From assembly GCA_009877105.1 (NCBI GenBank), contig WXFD01000036.1, forward strand, positions 1 to 64,000: a stretch of 64,000 nucleotides of DNA. The letters are read 5' to 3'. Source of the DNA: Bacteroidales bacterium (lineage in GTDB: Bacteria > Bacteroidota > Bacteroidia > Bacteroidales > VadinHA17). The position numbers and the translations under genes are program-made. The notes beneath the pieces are model-generated. The model worked only from the letters and a program-made list of their open reading frames with translations, was not told the origin of the DNA and did not search any database. Shown here in pieces: positions 34,910 through 42,784 of the stretch (the first letter of the stretch is position 1; each line of letters opens with the position of its first letter).

Positions 34910-35812
34910 TCATGTTAGCTGAACCTTCCTTATCCTTGCAATGTAATCATCTATCTGGCCTGTGTTTTCAAACCCGATGATAATCATATCGACAGTTCCG
35001 AGACTGAGAACATATTTGAGGGCTTCGTCAATCTTTTCGGTGCTTTTATTGTAATTTCCTCCTCCGATCAGTTTCATCCCTATCACTCCCTTCCCCGATC
35101 TGTGAAGCTTTTCAATTACCCCGGCAACAAGGGAAGGATCCTTTTTGTCCATAGCTTCCCCGAAAGGATTGATCCGCACATGTATTACATCAACCCACTG
35201 GCTTTCTGCGGCCGCTTCAAGTGCTTCAAAGGAGTGGACTGATACCCCGTGGGCCCGGATTATTCCTTTTGCCTTGAGGTTCTCTAGGTCATCCATGAAT
35301 TGCCTGTGTTCGGTTGTCCATCCTGGGCTTGTCAGGCAATGCAGCTGGACGAGGTCGATATAGTCGGTTTCAAGTTCCCTGCGGAAGCGATCAACCAACA
35401 CCGGTGCACTACCCTTTTCATTGTCAGGCACCCCTCCGGGAAGGATCCACATTTTTGTGCCAAGGGTGTAATTTTCCCTTGGAATTCCTTTAAGTGCGGC
35501 CGCGGTATATGGATTGGTTCCATACGAATCTGCACAATCAAAGAACCGAATGCCTTTTTCATACGACTGCCGTATCATCTGTTTGGCATTCCCGGCCCTG
35601 ATTATTGCCGAACTACGGTTATAGCCGTTAAAACCTGTTCCCAATCCAAGGAAAGTGGTTTTTATGCCCGTTTTGCCAAGTACGATCTGTCTGAACGGAT
35701 CGGATATCAATGGAGCCGCTGGTGAAGCAAGGCCCTGTCTGAAGTTTCCTATCAGCACACCACCAGCACCGGCTGTCAGTGTGGTCATGAATTGTCTTCT
35801 GGAGAGTCTCAT
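34910..35812 (-). CDS. Tat-exported aldo/keto reductase
   Basis: 300 residues with a twin-arginine signal (LSRRQFMTTLTAGAGGVLIG) and an aldo/keto reductase barrel: FFDCADSYG (Asp and Tyr of the catalytic tetrad), GTKMW (Lys) and VQLHCL (His). The C-terminal MIIGFEN segment fits a reduced or altered NADP-binding loop. Export through Tat implies folding with its cofactor before secretion. It is probably co-transcribed with the downstream SMP-30-like gene. The substrate is unknown. Confidence 0.85.
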   Translation of the reverse strand: MRLSRRQFMTTLTAGAGGVLIGNFRQGLASPAAPLISDPFRQIVLGKTGIKTTFLGLGTGFNGYNRSSAIIRAGNAKQMIRQSYEKGIRFFDCADSYGTNPYTAAALKGIPRENYTLGTKMWILPGGVPDNEKGSAPVLVDRFRRELETDYIDLVQLHCLTSPGWTTEHRQFMDDLENLKAKGIIRAHGVSVHSFEALEAAAESQWVDVIHVRINPFGEAMDKKDPSLVAGVIEKLHRSGKGVIGMKLIGGGNYNKSTEKIDEALKYVLSLGTVDMIIIGFENTGQIDDYIARIRKVQLT

Positions 35813-36162
35813 CTTTTCAATTTTCTGAAATGTGATTTATATGGTCCTGTAAAATAACAAAAAAAATGTAACCTGGGTTCATGGTTCCTTTTATTTAAAG
35901 CCCGATTTTAATTTCTGGAATAACAGGCGACCTGCGCTCAGGGTACTTACATCGTTCCTGGGCAGACCACGAATTTATTTCCCTTCCCTTATGAGGCTGC
36001 ATCTTAAAGGCCAGATTGGTATCATTGTTTAAACACGGGATTCATCAGCAACAGATGATATTCATAACTGCTTAAGATGTTCAGCGGAAAAGCATTGCAG
36101 ACCTGATATTTGTGGAGGATGCCATACAGATGGATAATAATCTTAATGAAACAGGTAAGTTT
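35813..36162. other. Intergenic region of about 350 bp
   Basis: A spacer between two reverse-strand genes with no supported coding frame. A forward frame reading from 36112 into 36687 is antisense to the thioesterase and is rejected. I see no terminator, RNA or repeat. Confidence 0.45.
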
Positions 36163-36606
36163 TTAAGCAAGTCCCAGTTTCAGCAGGAGATCCTGGCCGG
36201 GAAAAACCGGCCTTCCATTATGTGTGGCGGCACCGGTTATTTTTGCACTGGCTATCAGCTTGCCGTCCGGTATCCTGAAAATTCCCTGGTAAAAAACAAT
36301 CCGGACGTTTCCTTCCTTCTGCACATCCACCTTCACTTCAAACATGTCGCGGCTGCGAAGGGGATAACGATAATCAATCTCTGCCCTTGTGACGATCAAA
36401 TCAATGCCCTGCTGATGGAGATCGGAGAAACTGATTCCTTTCGAAAGCAGGAATTCATGGCGCGCATGTTCAAGATAGTGCTGATAATTTGCGTTATTGA
36501 CCACACCCTGCAGGTCACATTCATAGTCCCTTACCTTAAGAGCCAGACTGAAGCGGTATTCCCTTTCTCCCTGGGATTTTTTGATATTGCCTTTGACATT
36601 GGCCAT
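36163..36606 (-). CDS. Acyl-CoA thioesterase (4HBT, YbgC/FadM-like)
   Basis: 147 residues, a single hot-dog domain. The catalytic motif DYECDLQGVVNNANYQHYLEHAR (near residues 27-49) matches the YbgC/4-hydroxybenzoyl-CoA thioesterase family, in which the Asp activates water. It has no signal peptide, so it acts in the cytoplasm on acyl-CoA. It starts 29 bases downstream of the CoA-binding protein gene and probably shares its transcript. Confidence 0.85.
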   Translation of the reverse strand: MANVKGNIKKSQGEREYRFSLALKVRDYECDLQGVVNNANYQHYLEHARHEFLLSKGISFSDLHQQGIDLIVTRAEIDYRYPLRSRDMFEVKVDVQKEGNVRIVFYQGIFRIPDGKLIASAKITGAATHNGRPVFPGQDLLLKLGLA

Positions 36607-36635
36607 ACTCTTCCTGAATTGAATTTTTATCTCAT

Positions 36636-37085
36636 TTATTTTGGGAACAGTCCGAAAAACTTTCTCAGCTTCAGGTGGAATTTATGAATACCTGATGGTT
36701 TGTAGTGCATGAGGATGCATTCCCCGGTAATGCAGTTAATTCCAGAACCTTCAAGTTCATCCAACGCTTCCCTGCTGGCGGCCATCTGCTGGATCCAGAT
36801 CTGTTTTATACCTTTTTCCCTTGCTTCCCTTACTATGCCCGCAGTCTGGTCCTTCCTGGTCATTATGATCAGGCCCCTGATATGCTCAGGAAGGCTTTTC
36901 ACATCGTGATACACATCAATGCCCATGATCTTTTCAGCGTACGGATTGACGGGAACAAGATTCATACCTTTTGTCCTTAGCTCCCTGAATGCCACGGCTC
37001 CGAACTTTGCGGGATTCCTTGAGACCCCTGCAAGTGCCAGCGATTCAGTAGCCAGAAATTCCTCTATCTGTTCCAGGCTTGCCAT
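36636..37085 (-). CDS. CoA-binding domain protein
   Basis: 149 residues, a stand-alone Rossmann-type CoA-binding domain as in the N-terminal part of succinyl-CoA synthetase alpha and NDP-forming acyl-CoA synthetases. Motifs: LALAGVSRNPAKFGAVAFRELRTKGM, VNPYAEKIMGIDVYHDVKSLPE and IKQIWIQQMAAS. Members bind CoA or palmitoyl-CoA; the cellular role is poorly known. Its neighbour, a thioesterase, fits an acyl-CoA theme. Confidence 0.85.
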   Translation of the reverse strand: MASLEQIEEFLATESLALAGVSRNPAKFGAVAFRELRTKGMNLVPVNPYAEKIMGIDVYHDVKSLPEHIRGLIIMTRKDQTAGIVREAREKGIKQIWIQQMAASREALDELEGSGINCITGECILMHYKPSGIHKFHLKLRKFFGLFPK

Positions 37086-37223
37086 TGTTTTCCGAGAATT
37101 AAAATCAAGAAAATAAAACCTTCAGATTCAGTTTCAGCTAAGTATAAAGACTTAAAATTAAAATAAATTCAACAACAATTATAATTTTATATTTACTTGG
37201 CGGGAATAAAACCTGAAATATTA

Positions 37224-38507
37224 ATGAAAACCAACCGGGAGCAAGCTGGATACCTTTTTTCAAAAGGCTATTCCAATTATGTATTCATACTGCTGTTTCT
37301 CCTGTATATGTTCGATTATATCGACCGTACCGTAATCACCTCAATGTTTACCTCCATTGAGAGGGACTGGGGTATTTCCCATACACAAAGCGGGATGCTC
37401 ATGTCGGCAGTATACTGGGCCATTGTGATCCTGACCTTTCCTGTATCCCTTCTTGTTGACAGGTGGAGCAGGACTAAGACCATCGGGATAATGGCCATTG
37501 TATGGAGTCTTGCCACTGCACTGTGCGCCCTTACAGGCAATTACGTCCAGTTGTTCATGGCCCGGCTTCTGATTGGTGTGGGCGAGGCCGGTTATGCTCC
37601 GGGCGGAAGTGCAGTGATCTCAGGTCTCTATCCCATTGAGAAACGCTCAAAAATGATGGGGATCTGGAACGCATCAATACCGCTTGGAACAGCGATTGGA
37701 GTTCTTCTGGGAGGTGTCATCGCCCAGAAACTGGGATGGAAACATGCCTTCGGACTGGTTGCCCTGCCGGGTTTGCTGGTAGCAATACTGTTCCTTTTCG
37801 TTAAGGATTACAAAACAGTTGATCTTTCATTCCTCGACCGGCAGAACAGGAGGATTAAGATGGAAAGAAAGGATATGATAAGGGAGTTCATTTCCAGACC
37901 TTCAATAATCTACACCTACTTTGGGATCACTGCAGTCGTTTTTGTAACAACATCACTTATTACATGGCTCTCAACTTATTTCCAGGCCATGAGAGGATTG
38001 CCGCAGGACAAGGCCGGGACAATGGCAAGTGCCGTTATGGTGCTTGCCCTGGTGGGAGCCCCCCTAGGTGGTATTATTACCGACAGGTGGAGAAAAAGAA
38101 GGATCAATTCCAGGCTGCTGGTACCCTCAATTTCAACATTGATCTCGGCCCTGCTGTTATTTGCCGCCCTGTTCTTTTTCAGCGGACTTATTCAGTACAT
38201 ACTGCTTCTCATTATGGGAATCACCATAATGGTATTTATTTCAGGTGCTTCTGCAGTGACCCAGGATGTGATTCATCCGGGACTGCGGGCAACTTCATAT
38301 GCAATTGCCGTGGTTATCCAGAATCTCCTTGGATCATCAATGGCACCACTGGTCATAGGCAGGTTGTATGACAAATCTTCAATTCAGCATGCCCTGTCGG
38401 TTCTGCCCTTTGTCCTTTTATTGGGCTCGGTACTGTTTTACCTGGGCTCAAGACACTATGAAAAAGACATGGGAAAGGTTGTAAAGATCAAACTGGAGGC
38501 AGCCTGA
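37224..38507 (+). CDS. MFS transporter (Spinster/ACS-like)
   Basis: About 427 residues with 12 membrane segments. The MFS motif A between TM2 and TM3 is visible (LLVDRWSRTKT), and a second copy follows TM8 (GGIITDRWRKRR). The DYIDRTVI element in TM1 and the GVGEAGYAPGGSAVISGLYP segment match Spinster-like and sugar-phosphate/organic-anion (ACS) symporters. The substrate is unknown. The ATG at 37224 is preferred over the TTG at 37197, which abuts a near -7 box (TATATTTA, 37188-37195). Confidence 0.82.
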   Translation: MKTNREQAGYLFSKGYSNYVFILLFLLYMFDYIDRTVITSMFTSIERDWGISHTQSGMLMSAVYWAIVILTFPVSLLVDRWSRTKTIGIMAIVWSLATALCALTGNYVQLFMARLLIGVGEAGYAPGGSAVISGLYPIEKRSKMMGIWNASIPLGTAIGVLLGGVIAQKLGWKHAFGLVALPGLLVAILFLFVKDYKTVDLSFLDRQNRRIKMERKDMIREFISRPSIIYTYFGITAVVFVTTSLITWLSTYFQAMRGLPQDKAGTMASAVMVLALVGAPLGGIITDRWRKRRINSRLLVPSISTLISALLLFAALFFFSGLIQYILLLIMGITIMVFISGASAVTQDVIHPGLRATSYAIAVVIQNLLGSSMAPLVIGRLYDKSSIQHALSVLPFVLLLGSVLFYLGSRHYEKDMGKVVKIKLEAA

Positions 38508-38631
38508 CAGTCAGGATGTCATTCATGGGTCCGGATATCCTGAAAGGAACATTGCTCTAACCCGGCTTCACCGGCAAAACGGGGTAACCTAAACAATGAG
38601 CTGAACAAATGACCTAAAGTCCTTCATTATA

Positions 38632-39606
38632 TCATTTATCCCTTGAAACGGTATAATAAACAAAATCCCTGAGCGATCTCCTGACTTCGGATTCAGGATA
38701 AGTGTCGAGGATTGAAAGCGCCTGATCGCGGTAATAATTCATTTTCCGGCTTGCGGATTCAATCCCGTCATATTCCCTGACAAATGCAATTACTTCATCA
38801 ATGTCAGCCCTGCTCTTATGCTTGCGTCCGACAACATTAAGAATATGCTTCCTTTCTGAGCGGGAAGACTTTTCAAGAGAATAGATAAGAGGAAGGGTTA
38901 TCTTTTTTTCCCTGATATCATTCCCATTGGGTTTTCCGGTAAGTCCGTTGCTTTCATAGTCAAAAATATCATCCCTGATCTGGAATGCCATTCCAATCTG
39001 TTCTCCAAATTCCTTCATAAGCTGTATTGTCGGCAGGTCATCGGTAACCGATCTGGCTCCGCAGGCGGTGCATGCGGCAATAAGAGCCGCGGTTTTGCAG
39101 CTTATGATTTTGAAGTAGTCCTCCTCCCTGATATTGAGTTTCCTTGCCTTTTGAAGCTGAAGCAGTTCTCCCTTGCTCATTGACTGGACAGCTTCTGATA
39201 CTATCTCGAGCATGTCCACGCTGTTTTTCTGAATGCCGATCAGCAGGCCCTTGGACAACATATAATCTCCTACCAGGACGGCAATTTTTGAATTCCACAG
39301 GGCATTGATTGACAAGGCGCCGCGTCGCTCTCTGGAATCATCAACGACATCATCATGGACTATTGAGGCAGTATGAAGAAGCTCAATAAATGTTGCTGCC
39401 ACAAATGTGGATTCCGTAATTGTTCCGTTGAGTTTTGCGGAGAGGAAAACAAGCAGGGGCCTCATCTGTTTGCCTTTACGCCGGAATATATAATTAAGGA
39501 TTATCTTCAGTAGAGGGATCTCGCTTTCCATGGTCTTTCCGAAGTAAGCTTCGAACCGGGCCATCTCCTCCCTGACAGGTCTGCTGATATTCCTCAGATC
39601 AGGCAT
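38632..39606 (-). CDS. Trans-isoprenyl diphosphate synthase (polyprenyl synthetase)
   Basis: About 324 residues. The first Asp-rich motif sits in HDDVVDDSRERRG and the second in QIRDDIFDYE, both needed for Mg-diphosphate binding. A GKGKQMRPLL-like region (RRKGKQMRPLL) marks the IPP site. The residues before the first motif (LLHTASIVHDD) set product length; the bulk pattern suggests a long-chain (octaprenyl or similar) synthase for quinone side chains. The ATG at 39606 is preferred because an upstream TTG overlaps a -7 box. Confidence 0.9.
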   Translation of the reverse strand: MPDLRNISRPVREEMARFEAYFGKTMESEIPLLKIILNYIFRRKGKQMRPLLVFLSAKLNGTITESTFVAATFIELLHTASIVHDDVVDDSRERRGALSINALWNSKIAVLVGDYMLSKGLLIGIQKNSVDMLEIVSEAVQSMSKGELLQLQKARKLNIREEDYFKIISCKTAALIAACTACGARSVTDDLPTIQLMKEFGEQIGMAFQIRDDIFDYESNGLTGKPNGNDIREKKITLPLIYSLEKSSRSERKHILNVVGRKHKSRADIDEVIAFVREYDGIESASRKMNYYRDQALSILDTYPESEVRRSLRDFVYYTVSRDK

Positions 39607-39621
39607 GAAAATTAGTTTGGT

Positions 39622-39629
39622 CAAATATA
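39622..39629 (-). promoter_or_regulatory. -7 box upstream of the polyprenyl synthase gene
   Basis: On the reverse strand it reads TATATTTG, matching TAnnTTTG, 15 bases before the ATG at 39606. It overlaps an in-frame TTG, which argues against that codon as the start. Confidence 0.45.
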
Positions 39630-39792
39630 GGATAAATAATCAATGAGAAACCGGCAATTGATTTTTATCTGTTTTAAGGCAACTGCTGAAACTTAATGCT
39701 TTTTCGTGCCGTGATGAAATCATTTTATTTCCGGAAAACCGCTTGTAATTTTTCCATCCGGGCATGACAAATTTTTCTATGACAAAATATCA

Positions 39793-39800
39793 TATATTTG
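39793..39800 (+). promoter_or_regulatory. -7 box upstream of the ArsR gene
   Basis: TATATTTG fits TAnnTTTG and ends 24 bases before the ATG at 39825, a normal position. AT-rich upstream sequence, no clear -33 TTG. Confidence 0.45.
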
Positions 39801-39824
39801 CTTAACGAATCTGTATTAAAATAA

Positions 39825-40142
39825 ATGGAGATTGAATATTTAAAACCTGAAGATCTGGAAAGGGCATCAGGTATGCTGAAGGCAATTGCCCACCCGGTTA
39901 GAATTTCAATAATCAGCTTTCTTGAAAACAATAAGAATAAAACTGTGACGGAAATTCACAGTCATCTGGGGATTGAACAGTCAACTGCATCACATCATCT
40001 GGGAATTATGAAGGATAAAGGTGTTTTGTCATCGCGCAGGGAGGGTAAAAACACTTATTACTGCCTTAAAAATGAAAAACTGACAGCCATTCTTCACTGC
40101 ATCTCCGAATGTTGTCAGTCCAAACCAACCGTAATCCTTTAG
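39825..40142 (+). CDS. ArsR family transcriptional regulator
   Basis: 105 residues with a winged helix-turn-helix: LKAIAHPVRISIISFL then VTEIHSHLGIEQSTASHHLGIMKDKGVLSSRREGKNTYY. The typical ELCVCDL arsenic/cadmium site in the recognition region is absent. A C-terminal cluster (Cys92, Cys96, Cys97, with Cys80 earlier) could serve as a metal or thiol sensor; this is inference. It is a single gene, convergent with lspA at 8 bases, and no metal resistance gene is adjacent. Confidence 0.85.
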   Translation: MEIEYLKPEDLERASGMLKAIAHPVRISIISFLENNKNKTVTEIHSHLGIEQSTASHHLGIMKDKGVLSSRREGKNTYYCLKNEKLTAILHCISECCQSKPTVIL

Positions 40143-40150
40143 GGTTGAAC

Positions 40151-40759
40151 CTATCCAAGATCCCTGAAAAGCTTTTTCTGAAACAGTAAAATCGTCAGAA
40201 CTCCGCAGGTTATTGCCGAATCGGCTATATTAAAGACGGGTCTGAAGAAAATCAGAGGTTCACCTGGTCTGAAAGGAGACCAGTCAGGCCAGTGAGTATC
40301 AATTATCGGGAAATAAAACATGTCTACAACTTTTCCCATAAGAAATGAGGAATAACCTCCGGAAGGAGGAAACAATACTGCGGGACGCAGATGACTCTCG
40401 CTGAATATCATTCCGTAAAATGCACTGTCGATGAGATTCCCTATTGCTCCTGCCAGTATTGCACTCACCGTCAGGATCAGAGCCAGGTTAACTTTTTTCC
40501 TTATCAGGCTGTTGAGAAACCATCCGATCGCAGTAATAGCAACTATTCTGAATGCGCTTAAAATAAGCTTCCCCGTTTTACCGCCCATTTCCATTCCAAA
40601 GGCCATCCCGTTGTTTTCAATGAAATGAAGCCGGCCCCAGTTACCGAAGAGATTGATTTCCTCCCCGATTGTCATATGTGTTTTAATCCATATTTTAAGC
40701 GCCTGATCGGCAACAAGAATAACAAGAATAAATAAAACTGCCTTTTTTCCTGCTGACAT
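40151..40759 (-). CDS. lspA: Lipoprotein signal peptidase LspA
   Basis: 202 residues, longer than E. coli LspA (164) because of an insert (FPPSGGYSSFLMGKVVDMFYFPIIDTHW) typical of Bacteroidota. Four membrane helices and the two catalytic aspartates (GNLIDS and FNIADS), plus the conserved HFIENNGMAFG loop, are present. It cleaves the signal peptide after lipid addition to the Cys of prolipoproteins; this window alone encodes several substrates. The usual ileS neighbour is absent. Confidence 0.93.
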   Translation of the reverse strand: MSAGKKAVLFILVILVADQALKIWIKTHMTIGEEINLFGNWGRLHFIENNGMAFGMEMGGKTGKLILSAFRIVAITAIGWFLNSLIRKKVNLALILTVSAILAGAIGNLIDSAFYGMIFSESHLRPAVLFPPSGGYSSFLMGKVVDMFYFPIIDTHWPDWSPFRPGEPLIFFRPVFNIADSAITCGVLTILLFQKKLFRDLG

Positions 40760-40831
40760 TTCCGAATTATTGTGGGCCGCAAAATAGTAAAAAAATCAGA
40801 GCGATAAAAAACCCCGGTTATTTTGAGAAGA

Positions 40832-40879
40832 GAAAAAAACTGTATTGGATTCCTGATTCGTTCGGGAATCCAATACAGT
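40832..40879 (-). terminator. Strong rho-independent terminator of the orphan lipoprotein gene
   Basis: The arms at 40839-40853 and 40865-40879 pair perfectly over 15 bp, extended by about 3 more pairs toward a 5-base loop. On the reverse strand the stem is followed directly by seven T residues (40832-40838 region). It lies about 20 bases beyond the lipoprotein stop. It is the clearest terminator in the window. Confidence 0.85.
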
Positions 40880-40899
40880 CATAATTGAAATATTATTCT

Positions 40900-41727
40900 T
40901 TAATCTTTTGTGCAGGAGACGTTTGAAAAATGACTATCCCAGCAGTGCCAGTCCGTATCCCCGAACTGAGCCTGGCATCTGACCCTGCCGTTATGATTTG
41001 TTGTGCTCCATTGTACATCCACATCATAGAACTGGAGAGAAGTTGTATTGTAAATATGTATTTCATAAAATGCGTCCAGTTCGCCGGTGACCAGGCCAAA
41101 TTTTATATAACTATCCTTGAATGGATTGCCGGTCTTTATATACGTATATTTTACCTGGCCCACCTTGTTGCCGGTTACTGCCCAGTCAATCTGTAAAACC
41201 GGAACCTTTTCCAGATGGCTTTCATAGAAAGTCCACTGACCCTGGGAGCCATCTTTTTCAGAGATACCCTCGAACCACAGGAACTCTTCAAAACCGCCGG
41301 CACCCTCCCTTGAGATAAACATCTTCCAGCGTACATTATCTGCAAGGATCTGACCGGTCAGACGTGCAGAGTAGGTCACATTCAGAAGACTCACACTGTA
41401 TTTCCATTGCCAGGTATTGTCGTCAAGATATACGGGGGTGTTGTTCTGATGCACCAGCTGGAATGAATAGACCGGTACTGCAAGCGTTGTGGCGATAATT
41501 GCTTTCCAGATTAATGCAGTTCCGGCAGCAAACTGCCAGTTGGTGATGGGATTCGCTTTGACCCCGGAAGGTAGGGAACCATCTTTGGTTTTAACTTCAA
41601 AATTGCTGAAATCCATTGTCATTGAACCGGCAGGAGGTAAAACCGGAGGTTCTCCCTTGTCTTTCTTGCAGCCTGAAAATACTGTCAGTGCAAGCAGGGT
41701 AAAAAGAACAAAAATATATCTCTTCAT
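40900..41727 (-). CDS. Orphan lipoprotein of unknown function
   Basis: About 275 residues starting MKRYIFVLFTLLALTVFSGC, a lipobox signal peptide. The acidic-basic tail after the Cys (KKDKGEPPVLPP) is followed by a beta-rich domain with many Trp and Tyr residues. It has repeated SMTMDFSNFEVKTKDG and WQFAAGTALIWKAIIA-type segments and a DVQWSTTNHNGRVRCQAQFGDTDWHCWD end. I recognise no family. The upstream in-frame start adds a non-signal region, so the ATG at 41727 is preferred. It has its own strong terminator, so it is an independent transcription unit. Confidence 0.75.
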   Translation of the reverse strand: MKRYIFVLFTLLALTVFSGCKKDKGEPPVLPPAGSMTMDFSNFEVKTKDGSLPSGVKANPITNWQFAAGTALIWKAIIATTLAVPVYSFQLVHQNNTPVYLDDNTWQWKYSVSLLNVTYSARLTGQILADNVRWKMFISREGAGGFEEFLWFEGISEKDGSQGQWTFYESHLEKVPVLQIDWAVTGNKVGQVKYTYIKTGNPFKDSYIKFGLVTGELDAFYEIHIYNTTSLQFYDVDVQWSTTNHNGRVRCQAQFGDTDWHCWDSHFSNVSCTKD

Positions 41728-41888
41728 TGTCTGAAAAATTAATTGATGATTATATGCAAACGGTAAAACTGTCATAAAATTATCGAACGTCAATCCGGAT
41801 ATTTTTGAGAATAAAGCCAAACCTGTGGCTACCAGGTATTCTCAGCAAGAATTGTACCGGAAATTCTCCGGATAACTGAACATTATCA

Positions 41889-41896
41889 TAATTTTG
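41889..41896 (+). promoter_or_regulatory. -7 box upstream of the SOD gene
   Basis: TAATTTTG fits TAnnTTTG and ends 25 bases before the ATG at 41922. No convincing -33 element. Confidence 0.45.
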
Positions 41897-41921
41897 TTGT
41901 TTAAACAAAAAATAAACAAAA

Positions 41922-42647
41922 ATGGAACACAAAAGTACAATGAGAAAAATCGGAGCGGGGATCATTGCATTACTGATTGTTACAGGATCGTTTGCAACCC
42001 CTCCGGAAAACTTAAAAAATTCTGCCATGGAGAAATTTGATATTCATGTATTCCCGGCTTTGCCATATGCCTATGACGCATTGGAACCATACATTGATGC
42101 ACGGACAATGGAGATACATTATGACAAGCACCATCGTGCATATTTCAACAATTTTATTGCAGCCATCAAGGACACGCCGTACGACAGTAAAACCATCCTG
42201 CAGATATTTGCCAGTGTTTCTGAAGCGGGAGATGCCATAAGAAACAATGGCGGAGGTTTCTACAATCATGTCTTTTTCTGGAACAACCTCTCGCCAAAAT
42301 CAGGCAAGCCGTCTGCCGAACTGACGGAAGCCATCAATAAGGCATTCGGTTCATTCGACAAGTTCAGGGAAGCCTTCAGCAATTCCGCAAAAACACGATT
42401 TGGAAGCGGCTGGGCCTGGCTGTATCTTACATCCGACAAGAAGCTGGCCGTGGGAAGCACACCCAATCAGGACAACCCTCTGATGGATGTATCCACGATA
42501 AAGGGGATCCCCCTGCTGGCTCTTGATGTTTGGGAACATGCCTATTATCTTAAATATCAGAACCGCCGGCCCGAGTACGTTGACGCTTTCTGGAATGTTG
42601 TCAATTGGGATGAGGTAAACAGGAGATACGCCGAAGCCATTAAATAA
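41922..42647 (+). CDS. Exported superoxide dismutase, Mn-type or cambialistic
   Basis: 241 residues, about 40 longer than cytoplasmic SOD because of a signal peptide (cleavage likely after SFA, residues 23-25). The metal ligands are His66, His116, Asp202 and His206 (EIHYDKHH, FYNHVFFW, LDVWEHAYY). Gly in GGGFYNH and Gln183 in NQDNPL follow the Mn-type pattern rather than the Fe-type. It would detoxify superoxide in the periplasm. An alternative ATG at 41940 would give a shorter signal n-region. A stem-loop follows the stop. Confidence 0.88.
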   Translation: MEHKSTMRKIGAGIIALLIVTGSFATPPENLKNSAMEKFDIHVFPALPYAYDALEPYIDARTMEIHYDKHHRAYFNNFIAAIKDTPYDSKTILQIFASVSEAGDAIRNNGGGFYNHVFFWNNLSPKSGKPSAELTEAINKAFGSFDKFREAFSNSAKTRFGSGWAWLYLTSDKKLAVGSTPNQDNPLMDVSTIKGIPLLALDVWEHAYYLKYQNRRPEYVDAFWNVVNWDEVNRRYAEAIK

Positions 42648-42672
42648 TACAGGAAGATATTTAATCGATTTA

Positions 42673-42735
42673 AGGGGAGCTGTCCTGATCTGATTTAATA
42701 CCTGAAGCAGATCATCATGGCTCCCTTCTTATTTT
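42673..42735 (+). terminator. Interrupted stem-loop after the SOD gene
   Basis: GGGAGC (42675-42680) pairs with GCTCCC (42720-42725), extended by a G-T and an A-T pair. TGATCTG (42686-42692) pairs with CAGATCA (42708-42714) across a small internal loop. TTCTTATTTT follows. It lies 26 bases after the SOD stop and probably ends that transcript. Confidence 0.5.
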
Positions 42736-42784
42736 AATCGATGATGAAGCGCAAAGGGCTGCCGGGTAACCTGGTTCCGGAGGA

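Noticed and set aside
36112..36687. 191-codon forward frame
   Set aside because: It runs across the thioesterase and into the CoA-binding gene on the opposite strand, and its product shows no domain. The thioesterase motifs prove the reverse strand.
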